From an archaeon (lineage in GTDB: Archaea > Undinarchaeota > Undinarchaeia > Undinarchaeales > JALTGF01): DNA of 8,410 bases. Both the position numbers and the translations under genes were made by a program. Location: the NCBI GenBank assembly GCA_027077325.1, contig JALTGF010000135.1, positions 1 to 8,410 on the forward strand. The letters run 5' to 3'. Shown in pieces: positions 1-5,415 of this stretch. Positions within the stretch are counted from its first letter, which is position 1. Each line of letters starts with the position of its first letter. A model generated the notes under the pieces. The model did not search any database and was not told the DNA's origin. It saw only the letters and a program-made list of their open reading frames with translations.

Positions 1-2
1 AA

Positions 3-140
3 AGAAATATAAAGCAATCAAAGGACAAGGGAGCAAGCGACAAAGCACTGGATATGGCTTACAAGCTTAAGCGTAAATATCCCAGAGACGAAGGAGAGCT
101 GGACGTCGGGGATGTTAGAATAATTGTTAAAAGCAATTAA
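3..140 (+). CDS. C-terminal end of an unrecognised protein (possibly small terminase subunit), 5' truncated
   Basis: An open frame enters from the left edge and runs 45 codons to TAA at 138-140. The peptide is charged and protein-like: an Asp/Lys/Ala helix with DKALDMAYKLKRKYP, then the tail GELDVGDVRIIVKSN. The frame stays open through A-rich sequence where stops should be frequent, which supports real coding. A helix with A-x-x-x-A-x-K-L-K followed by a short beta-like tail resembles the C-terminus of some phage small terminase subunits, and its position upstream of the large terminase fits. The missing N-terminal part would hold the diagnostic helix-turn-helix, so this is only a suggestion. 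The opposite-strand open frame here is probably a shadow. Confidence 0.55.
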   Translation, partial: RNIKQSKDKGASDKALDMAYKLKRKYPRDEGELDVGDVRIIVKSN

Positions 141-390
141 AGGTATAAAAAGATACCAATAAAGGGATGCTAAAAAAGAGAAAACGGACCAAAAAGACAA
201 TAATAGCTATTAGATAATATAGACGGAGACGGAAAAGGAGCAGATAAAAGAACTTAAGATAATACTAAAGAATATTAAGAAGGTTAATGGGGAGAAAACT
301 GGAAAGGTTAGAGGAATGATGAGGAAGGGTTAATAAGAGTTGAAAGGGAAAAGATAGAAAAGAGGGGCTGAAAAAGCGGGGAAAGGTTAA
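141..390 (+). repeat. Polypurine tract (low complexity)
   Basis: A hand count gives about 56 pyrimidines in 250 nt, so roughly 78% purine on the + strand, rising to about 83% in 301-390. There is no unit repeat; it is a compositional tract of A and G with isolated T and C. It ends at a small inverted repeat (GGAAA 380-384 / TTTCC 392-396). Such strand asymmetry can favour RNA-DNA hybrids when transcribed, or triplex-like DNA, but no function is shown. Confidence 0.5.
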
Positions 391-479
391 TTTTCCATAC
401 ACACACGCACAAAAAAAACTCAGAATCCAGAAAAAAGCAGGAAAAGTCGCAAAAATTTGTAAAAATAGACCATAAACCC

Positions 480-487
480 TTTATATA
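480..487 (+). promoter_or_regulatory. Candidate promoter (archaeal-type TATA box or weak sigma-70 promoter)
   Basis: TTTATATA at 480-487 is preceded by ATAAACCC, which fits an archaeal TATA box with an A-rich BRE; initiation would then fall near 505-515. Read as bacterial, TTGTAA (457-462) lies 17 nt before TTTATA (480-485), a weak -35/-10 pair, and TATACT (484-489) is a better -10 but badly spaced. It is the only obvious promoter-like site before the packaging and head genes. The overlap with the inverted repeat at 484-517 would let a bound protein block it. Confidence 0.35.
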
Positions 488-517
488 CTTCGGTTAATGA
501 TTATTATGCGAAGTATA
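484..517. repeat. 34-bp inverted repeat with loxP-like 13-8-13 layout
   Basis: TATACTTCG (484-492) and CGAAGTATA (509-517) form a perfect 9-bp inverted repeat. Taken as 13-bp arms, TATACTTCGGTTA (484-496) and TATGCGAAGTATA (505-517), the arms match each other at 11 of 13 positions around an asymmetric 8-bp spacer, ATGATTAT. loxP has the same 13-8-13 geometry and shares the ACTTCG / CGAAGT arm core; by hand 19 of 34 bases agree. That would suit a tyrosine recombinase site for circularisation or dimer resolution. Alternatives are an operator for a dimeric repressor over the TATA box, or a leader hairpin. No recombinase gene is in the window. Confidence 0.5.
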
Positions 518-538
518 GAACAGATATAAGGGGGGAGG

Positions 539-585
539 GGGAGGCAAAGTCAGAATTTCCTTAAAAATGTGTTTCTGACCCTCCC
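539..585 (+). promoter_or_regulatory. G-tract and bulged hairpin in the leader
   Basis: A run of six G, an A, five G and AGG occupies 530-544. GGGAGG (539-544) pairs with CCTCCC (580-585), and after a CAAA bulge GTCAGAA (549-555) pairs with TTCTGAC (573-579), giving 13 base pairs around a 17-nt loop. It would form in any transcript starting near 510. The G-runs could also allow a two-tetrad G-quadruplex. There is no T-run after it, so it is not a standard intrinsic terminator. Confidence 0.4.
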
Positions 586-586
586 G

Positions 587-672
587 CACATTCTCAAATT
601 TCAACCTCAATCACACTCCAATCACACCTCAACATCACCAAAATACTCCAAAACACCACCAAAAACACATAT
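587..672 (+). other. 86-nt G-free, A/C-rich leader
   Basis: From 587 to 672 the + strand has no G at all until the G of the ATG at 671-673, abruptly following the G-rich stretch. Translated from an upstream GTG (569) it would give a low-complexity Ser/His/Thr/Pro/Asn peptide, which argues against coding. An unstructured C/A-rich leader without SD can aid initiation in hosts that do not depend on SD; a C-rich, G-poor stretch of about 80 nt also resembles a Rho-loading (rut) site. Both readings are inference. Confidence 0.45.
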
Positions 673-940
673 GTCAGACACATGGAAAGACCAAATACAC
701 CGTTCAAGCTACCTAAAAGACTTCTGGAGACACAGAGAAGGCAGATTACGCCATCCAGTATTCGGTGAAAAGCCAGACGATAGCCTATATTACTGCGAAA
801 AATGCGGTGAAATGACATTAAAACCCGTAATTTCTATTGTTAATGGCGAGGTTGAGTATATTTTGTGCCCAAAATGCTTCTCGGAAATGACGAGTAGCGA
901 ATTAAAAAAATGGATAAAATTGAAAAATGGAAAAAAATAG
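671..940 (+). CDS. Small four-cysteine zinc-ribbon protein (hypothetical)
   Basis: An 89-residue protein with two CxxC knuckles, C42-x2-C45 (YCEKCGEM) and C66-x2-C69 (LCPKCF), separated by 20 residues, as in a zinc ribbon. The N-terminal 30 residues are basic and aromatic (FWRHREGRLRHP) and the C-terminus is a Lys-rich helix, so nucleic-acid binding is likely. I chose the ATG at 671 because the in-frame upstream extension to the GTG at 569 translates a G-free low-complexity leader. It lies directly before the large terminase, where a small terminase or packaging accessory often sits, but no helix-turn-helix is visible. Its true role is unknown; transcription or packaging cofactor are both possible. 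Confidence 0.75.
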   Translation: MSDTWKDQIHRSSYLKDFWRHREGRLRHPVFGEKPDDSLYYCEKCGEMTLKPVISIVNGEVEYILCPKCFSEMTSSELKKWIKLKNGKK

Positions 941-943
941 GAG
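939..943 (+). promoter_or_regulatory. Shine-Dalgarno site deciding the terminase start
   Basis: AGGAG at 939-943 overlaps the stop of the zinc-ribbon gene and stands 8 nt before the in-frame ATG at 952. It is the best SD match in the window. It favours 952 over the upstream in-frame ATG at 910, which lies inside the preceding gene and has only an A-run before it. Confidence 0.5.
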
Positions 944-951
944 ATTTATGG

Positions 952-2373
952 ATGAAGGGAGAATTGCTCGGAATAGATTTCGGAAAAGGCAAAACATATG
1001 AGTTTCTGCCATCTCAAAAGAAATTCATAGATGCCAAGAATTATCATTGTTTGATTTACGGGGGGTTTGGTTCGGGAAAGACAGCCGCCCTGCTCATTAA
1101 AATGATTTTATCGGTATTGTGTTTTCCAGGAAACAGAGTATTGCTTGGGAGGCAGTATTTGGCAGATATTGAAAAAATACTATTACCAGATTTATTTGAA
1201 ATATTACCTTCAAAATATTACATTTACAGGGTCAAGGATGGCATTATAAGGTTTTTTAACGGTTCAGAGATAATATTATTCGGATTAGACGCATTACAAG
1301 CTGGTCCAGAGGCAGAAATCAAGAAGGCTCAACAGAAATTAAAAGGATTGAATTTAGGAGCATATTTCATTGACCAGTTAGAGGAGATTGAATATGAGGT
1401 CTTTGATATGTTGAATTCACGTTTAAGGAGGGCAAATGTGCCATTCAGGTCGGGTAATATGACATCTAATCCAGCTAATTTCTGGGCTTATAGGTATTTT
1501 ATTGAAAATCAGGTATTAACGGAACAGGGATGGCAACCATCAAAAGAAAAGCGGGATGTTCTTGTTATTAGGGCTTCAATGCTTGAAAACAAGAAAAATT
1601 TACCCCCAGAGTTCATTGAAAGGCAGATGGAGGGACATTCGGAAGATTGGATTAAAAGATTCATATATGGCGAATGGTCAAAGGATATTCTTGTTTCACA
1701 GACAGTTGTTGATAAGTCTCACATTAGAAGATGGGAGTTAATATCAAAACCAGCTCGGATTGAGGAAGGCTGCAAGATTTGGGAGGACTACATTCCAGGA
1801 GTTAAATATCAAATCGGAGTTGACCCATCAGAAGGAAGCGTTGACCCATCATCGGTTAGTGTTGTTTCGGAGACGGGAAAGAAAGTTGCTGGGTTTAATG
1901 GATTCGTAACGATTCATCAATTAGCGGAGAAGGTAAGGTTTTTATATCAGAAATATGGACATCCGTTGATTATTCCAGAGGTTAATGGACCAGGATTGGC
2001 ATTTTTAGAACAAATAAAAGATTTAAGAATATATCTAAGGACTGTTTTTGACCACCAAACAAAACGTGATACAAAAAAGCTCGGATGGAGAACAACATCG
2101 GCGAGTAAGCCAGTCCTTATAAGCGATTTTAAAAGCAAAATAAATGATATTAAGATTTACGACCAGAATACAATTGAGGAATTTAAGACATTTGTCTGGT
2201 CAGATGAGGCAAGAATGCAGGGAGCTGGAGCCCAAAAGGGTTACCATGACGATGATGTTATTTCTGTGATGCTTGCCTTTTATGGGCTCAAAATCATCAA
2301 CAATAATGATGAGAGCCATTTTGAAGCAATTAAAAATAGATTTAAAGGTCAGGTTATAGATTCACCAATATAA
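952..2373 (+). CDS. terL: Terminase large subunit (packaging ATPase and nuclease)
   Basis: This is the motor that drives viral DNA into the prohead and cuts the concatemer. Numbered from the alternative ATG at 910, the ATPase domain shows Walker A GGFGSGKT (51-58), Walker B AYFIDQLEE (151-159) and a coupling-type TSNPAN (185-190). The RNase H-like nuclease follows with Asp305 in IGVDPSEGS, Glu357 in IIPEVNGPG and Asp447/448 in YHDDDV. The length (473 or 487 residues) is usual for the family. In the Walker B segment the residue after the Asp is Gln rather than Glu, with Glu 3-4 positions on, a variant seen in some terminases as I recall. The start at 952 has a good SD; 910 would overlap the zinc-ribbon gene by 31 nt. 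It defines the window as tailed-phage DNA. Confidence 0.95.
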   Translation: MKGELLGIDFGKGKTYEFLPSQKKFIDAKNYHCLIYGGFGSGKTAALLIKMILSVLCFPGNRVLLGRQYLADIEKILLPDLFEILPSKYYIYRVKDGIIRFFNGSEIILFGLDALQAGPEAEIKKAQQKLKGLNLGAYFIDQLEEIEYEVFDMLNSRLRRANVPFRSGNMTSNPANFWAYRYFIENQVLTEQGWQPSKEKRDVLVIRASMLENKKNLPPEFIERQMEGHSEDWIKRFIYGEWSKDILVSQTVVDKSHIRRWELISKPARIEEGCKIWEDYIPGVKYQIGVDPSEGSVDPSSVSVVSETGKKVAGFNGFVTIHQLAEKVRFLYQKYGHPLIIPEVNGPGLAFLEQIKDLRIYLRTVFDHQTKRDTKKLGWRTTSASKPVLISDFKSKINDIKIYDQNTIEEFKTFVWSDEARMQGAGAQKGYHDDDVISVMLAFYGLKIINNNDESHFEAIKNRFKGQVIDSPI

Positions 2374-2374
2374 T

Positions 2375-2404
2375 ATCCGTATTGCCCCTATAAGACTTAC
2401 GGAT
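2375..2404 (+). repeat. Intergenic hairpin between terL and the next gene
   Basis: ATCCGTA (2375-2381) and TACGGAT (2398-2404) are perfect 7-bp complements around a 16-nt loop. It fills most of the 39-nt gap after the terminase stop and ends 8 nt before the next ATG. With no T-run it is not a typical terminator; it could be a processing or translational control element, or chance. Confidence 0.35.
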
Positions 2405-2412
2405 TTAATAAT

Positions 2413-2616
2413 ATGGCTTGGGGAAAAGATGTAAAAATTCAAAAGGGTAGATTCACTGATTGGTGCAAGAAGCATGGTTTTGGCGGACCGACACTTGAAT
2501 GTGTCAGAAAGGCACTTTCGGTTTCCAAAAAATCCAACGATAAATCATTGAGAGGAATGGCTCTATTTGCGTTAAGAGCAAAACAAGGTTGGAAAAAGAC
2601 AGTTCGTAAACCATAA
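2413..2616 (+). CDS. Small basic protein between terminase and portal (hypothetical)
   Basis: A 67-residue Lys/Arg-rich protein with GRFTDWCKKHGFGGPT near residues 12-27 and a helix RGMALFALRAKQGWKK at 47-62. I recall short proteins of this style in environmental phage genomes next to terminase or portal genes, but no function is known to me. No membrane segment or signal peptide is visible. The start at ATG 2413 has no SD; the hairpin at 2375-2404 lies just before it. The next gene begins 2 nt after its stop, so the two are probably translated together. Its basic charge would suit a nucleic-acid-binding or packaging accessory role, which is inference. Confidence 0.7.
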   Translation: MAWGKDVKIQKGRFTDWCKKHGFGGPTLECVRKALSVSKKSNDKSLRGMALFALRAKQGWKKTVRKP

Positions 2617-2618
2617 GT

Positions 2619-2783
2619 ATGCCAGCAAAATCAAAAAAGATGAAAATAACTGCTTGTTTGGCATTAGCCGCAAAAGATGAAAAGGTTCCCGTAAAAAGAT
2701 TGTATGGGGCTGCTTTGGATATGTATAAGTCTATGAGCCGCAAACAACTGGAAGATTATTGTAAGCTTCCGATAAAAAAATGA
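2619..2783 (+). CDS. DUF3008-like small protein
   Basis: A 54-residue protein starting MPAKSKKMKITACLALAAK and continuing with GAALDMYKSMSRKQLEDYC. The MPAKSK start, the Ala-rich helix, and the final KSMS-x-x-(Q/E)-LEDF-like segment match what I remember of DUF3008, a family of short proteins found in phages and prophages whose role is unknown. It begins 2 nt after the preceding stop, and its TGA overlaps the portal ATG (ATGA at 2780-2783), so it lies in the head-gene operon and is probably translationally coupled to the portal. It is easily missed because of its length. The family's terminal KHKGLPEK tail is replaced by KLPIKK. Confidence 0.75.
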   Translation: MPAKSKKMKITACLALAAKDEKVPVKRLYGAALDMYKSMSRKQLEDYCKLPIKK

Positions 2784-4522
2784 AAACTGAAAATATATCA
2801 AATTATTTAGAGCATTATAGGAAAACAACGCTTGATGTTAATCCTGTTTTTAGTCCAACATCAAAAGAAGTGGTGGAATTGATTGACCTATATAGCGTTG
2901 ATAAATTTAGAGATGACCAATATGACGAGCTCGGCTTTTTGAAGCCGTTTTATAATGTAATAGAAACACCAGTTCAGGTTGCTGCCAACTGGATTGATTT
3001 AGATGTAAAAAATGTTCATCTATTAGGAGAGGGAGAGAATTATTATCCCGTCTGGCTAATGGAAAAAGATTTAAGGGTCTGGATGAGAGATAACAAGAAT
3101 TGTTATGCCGATGGAAGGCTTATGAGCTTTGGAAGTTTTCTTAATAGCATAATTCCGTCTTGGGTTAGGTATGGACATCTGGTTCTCAAAAAAGCTGATA
3201 ACAAGGTCTATTTGATGCCGATATCAAATCTTATGGTTGAGCCAGGCGCAGAGAGTTTAACAAACGCAAGATACATAATAGAGAAACATGATTATTCCCC
3301 AGCAGAATTAAGAAAGAAAAATTGGGATAATATAGGAAAAGCTATTAAGTTACAGAAAGATGGGCATATTTATGTTTATGAGGTTTGTGCCGAACAAGAA
3401 AATGAAACAGATAATTATTTTATTGTAGCTGTTAAGCCGCACCGATGGTATAAGGATTTGGGAGAGGGTGTTGTTCTTTACTCCACTAAACTTGATGAGT
3501 TGCCTTATAGGGAATTGCCATTTAAGAAAATACCTGGAAGGTGGCTCGGTCGTGGAATGGTTGAGCAATTATTTCATTCACAGATATATCAGAACAGAAT
3601 AGCGAAATATAAAGCAAAGGGAGCCCACTGGACATCAAAGCACATTTACCAAACGAGAGACGAAACTGTTGATAAGAACCTGATGACAGAAGTAAAAGAT
3701 GGAACAGTTATTACTCCAATGTCGGAAATCATGCCAATCGCTGTTGAGGAGAGGAATCTACACTTTTATAGGGAAGAAGAAGAAAGATATGATTTTCTTG
3801 TTGATAAATTATCGTTTGCGTGGGATGTAACGAGGGGACAGAGACAGCCAGCTGGAACAACACTTGGGCAAACGATGTTACAATCACAATCAGCTGGTTC
3901 GTTCTACAAAAGAAAAAAAGAAGAACTTGGGTTATTCTTAAAAGATATTTTATATGATTGGGTTCTACCGCAGTTCAGAAACCAGAGAAATGTTGCCCAC
4001 AGGTTGTCGTTAGACAATTTTAGTGATGATGAGTTGAACACATTTAGGGATTTGGTCTTTAAGAAGAAATCTGGCGACGCTATAATTGACTTCATTCGTA
4101 GTAATAATAGACTACCGAGTGATGATGAGGTTGATGCCCTAAAAGCGATAACAAAAGAGGAAATAAAATCACAGAAAGACATATCAATACCAAAAGATTT
4201 CTTTAAGAATTTGAAATACAAGATAAACATTGATATAACGGGAGAAAGTATTGATTTGGCTTCAAGGGTTACAACATTACAAACAGTTCTGGTTATGTTG
4301 TCCCAAAATCCAACAATACTAAAAGACAAGAATACAAGAAGGATTTTCTTTGAGTTATTGGATTCGGTCGGAATATCACCAGCAAAGTTTAGGGTAGAGG
4401 ATGAGTCTGACTTGGAGCAAGCGATTGCGGGAGCTGGTCAGACAGCCCAAAGAGGTGGTTCGGTGGCAAGAATGCCACAGAATAATATGCCATCGGTTCA
4501 GCCGACGGTAGCAAATGTATGA
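2780..4522 (+). CDS. Portal protein
   Basis: The portal forms the dodecameric ring at the packaging vertex, binds the terminase and nucleates capsid assembly. Position directly after the packaging genes and before scaffold and capsid, the length of 580 residues, and the sequence all fit. An N-terminal stretch FYNVIETPVQVAANWIDLDV (about 52-71) is the usual membrane-free alpha/beta opening of portals, followed by WVRYGHLVLKK and PISNLMVEPGA typical of the clip/stem core. A long helical region TLGQTMLQSQSAGSFYKRKK (about 362-381) and a helical, Gln/Pro-rich C-terminus resemble the wing and crown. It begins ATGA-coupled to the DUF3008-like gene and ends ATGA-coupled to the next. I cannot assign a sub-family. 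Confidence 0.88.
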   Translation: MKTENISNYLEHYRKTTLDVNPVFSPTSKEVVELIDLYSVDKFRDDQYDELGFLKPFYNVIETPVQVAANWIDLDVKNVHLLGEGENYYPVWLMEKDLRVWMRDNKNCYADGRLMSFGSFLNSIIPSWVRYGHLVLKKADNKVYLMPISNLMVEPGAESLTNARYIIEKHDYSPAELRKKNWDNIGKAIKLQKDGHIYVYEVCAEQENETDNYFIVAVKPHRWYKDLGEGVVLYSTKLDELPYRELPFKKIPGRWLGRGMVEQLFHSQIYQNRIAKYKAKGAHWTSKHIYQTRDETVDKNLMTEVKDGTVITPMSEIMPIAVEERNLHFYREEEERYDFLVDKLSFAWDVTRGQRQPAGTTLGQTMLQSQSAGSFYKRKKEELGLFLKDILYDWVLPQFRNQRNVAHRLSLDNFSDDELNTFRDLVFKKKSGDAIIDFIRSNNRLPSDDEVDALKAITKEEIKSQKDISIPKDFFKNLKYKINIDITGESIDLASRVTTLQTVLVMLSQNPTILKDKNTRRIFFELLDSVGISPAKFRVEDESDLEQAIAGAGQTAQRGGSVARMPQNNMPSVQPTVANV

Positions 4523-4758
4523 ATCTTGAAAAACACGAAAAGCAGTTTATAAAACAAAATTCAGATATATTGAGTTCATTATTTAGCAGAAGGATTGATG
4601 AATTAGAAAAGATGGCTGGGAGTATGGACACGAATCTGACAGCGGAAGAGTTCAAGATTAAATATCTTGGCTATAAGAATTTTATAAATGAAATGCGTTC
4701 ATGGTTGAGGACGATAAATATTTTATCAAAGAAAAATAAGACAGATACTGGGATATAG
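4519..4758 (+). CDS. Small helical protein downstream of portal (hypothetical)
   Basis: A 79-residue, highly charged protein predicted to be all helix: residues 1-35 (EKHEKQFIKQNSDILSSLF) and 42-72 look like two amphipathic helices joined by MDTNLTAEEF. Its ATG overlaps the portal stop (ATGA at 4519-4522), so expression is coupled. Short helical proteins between portal and scaffold are common in phages without a maturation protease, but their roles are mostly unknown; head-assembly cofactor or chaperone is possible. No cysteines, membrane segment or catalytic motif are visible. Confidence 0.72.
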   Translation: MNLEKHEKQFIKQNSDILSSLFSRRIDELEKMAGSMDTNLTAEEFKIKYLGYKNFINEMRSWLRTINILSKKNKTDTGI

Positions 4759-4808
4759 AGCCCAAAGGTCGGGAGATAAGCAAACTCCGAAAAAGGCTTT
4801 TCAAGTAA
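4701..4808 (+). pseudogene. Tiny interrupted ORF between the helical protein and scaffold genes
   Basis: In the frame one base behind the helical gene, an ATG at 4701 starts MVEDDKYFIKEK and meets TAA at 4737-4739. The same frame then stays open for 22 more codons, giving DRYWDIEPKGREISK and LRKRLFK, before TAA at 4806-4808. The downstream part is very protein-like (Trp, Tyr, Pro, charged helix) and has no start codon of its own, so the whole reads as one 35-residue protein broken by one stop. A single base change from CAA, AAA or GAA would explain it. It overlaps the end of the helical gene. It could instead be a chance open frame. Confidence 0.4.
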
Positions 4809-4823
4809 CCATCTTGTAAAAAA

Positions 4824-5411
4824 ATGGACAAAACAAACGAAGAAGAATTCGACGAACTCGACGATGAAGAGTTTGCCGAATTAGATGATGAAGGTGGTGC
4901 TTCGGAAAACACCAAGAAGGAAGGAGACACTTCCGAAAAAGACGAAAGTCAGCCAAAAAAACCAGACTGGAAATCAAAAGCCAATGCTATATATGCCAAG
5001 CTCAAAAAAGAACGAGAAAGAAGAAAAGAGCTTGAGGCTACCTTAGCTGAACACGAGAAAACAGAAAAGGCAGAGGCTAAAACTGCTCAACCAAAAACAG
5101 AGGAAGAGTGGAGGCAAAAGATTGAATTCTTAATGTCTCACAAGGACTTCAACGAAGAAGAATTCAATCATATAGCAACGGTTTCCAAAGAACATGATAT
5201 TTCTTTGGAGGAAGCGGCTGAACTTGAAAGTGATTACATACAATTTCTCAGAGAAAAGGTCGCAAAAGAAAAGAAAATCCCTGAGCCGAGTTCCACCTCA
5301 AAAGAGTCTGGTGAAATTTCTCCAGAAGACATTGCTAAAATGTCCGAAGAGGAACACAAAAAACTATTTGAGGAAGACCTGAAAAGGAGGGGAATAAGCA
5401 CAGGGGTATAA
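4824..5411 (+). CDS. Capsid scaffolding protein
   Basis: A 195-residue, highly charged, almost entirely helical protein directly before the major capsid gene, the standard place for a scaffold. The first 24 residues are very acidic with a near-repeat (FDELDDEE / FAELDDEG). Residues about 50-90 form a Lys/Arg/Glu coiled coil (AKLKKERERRKELEATLAEHEK). The C-terminal 50 residues are helical and end EDLKRRGISTGV, matching the basic helix that binds the coat in known scaffolds. It contains no protease motif, and no separate maturation protease lies between portal and capsid, so release is probably by exit or another protease. Start ATG 4824 follows an A-run; the capsid gene begins 4 nt after its stop. 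Confidence 0.82.
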   Translation: MDKTNEEEFDELDDEEFAELDDEGGASENTKKEGDTSEKDESQPKKPDWKSKANAIYAKLKKERERRKELEATLAEHEKTEKAEAKTAQPKTEEEWRQKIEFLMSHKDFNEEEFNHIATVSKEHDISLEEAAELESDYIQFLREKVAKEKKIPEPSSTSKESGEISPEDIAKMSEEEHKKLFEEDLKRRGISTGV

Positions 5412-5415
5412 GTAA

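Larger units (their letters stand above)
141..670. other. Gene-free intergenic region upstream of the packaging genes
   Basis: No convincing gene lies in these 530 bases: stops are dense in all + frames, and the only short frames are low-complexity. It holds in order a purine-rich tract (141-390), a short CA repeat (about 399-410), an AT-rich stretch with a candidate promoter (457-487), a lox-like inverted repeat (484-517), a G-tract with a bulged hairpin (530-585), and a G-free leader (587-672). In a compact phage genome such a gap just before the terminase gene is a natural place for a packaging start site, recombination site, origin or late promoter. Which of these applies cannot be decided from the sequence alone. 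Confidence 0.6.

Noticed and set aside
4..17. 14-nt exact match to 3604-3617 in the portal gene.
   Set aside because: In 8.4 kb of AT-rich DNA one such match is expected by chance; flanks do not align well.
18..200. Hydrophobic 60-residue open frame on the minus strand.
   Set aside because: It is antisense to the better-supported partial gene at 3-140 and to A-rich sequence, which gives Phe/Leu/Tyr-rich shadows; no context supports it.
167..217. 16-residue Lys/Arg-rich frame in the purine tract.
   Set aside because: Too short, and A-rich DNA gives such peptides by chance.
380..396. GGAAA / TTTCC inverted repeat as a terminator for the upstream gene.
   Set aside because: Only 5 bp, no T-run after it, and 240 nt past the upstream stop.
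569..670. N-terminal extension of the zinc-ribbon gene from a GTG at 569.
   Set aside because: It translates the G-free leader into a low-complexity peptide; ATG 671 gives a normal protein.
3904..4329. 141-residue minus-strand open frame.
   Set aside because: It lies wholly inside the portal gene, is Ser/Phe/Leu-rich like other shadows, and opposes all genes.
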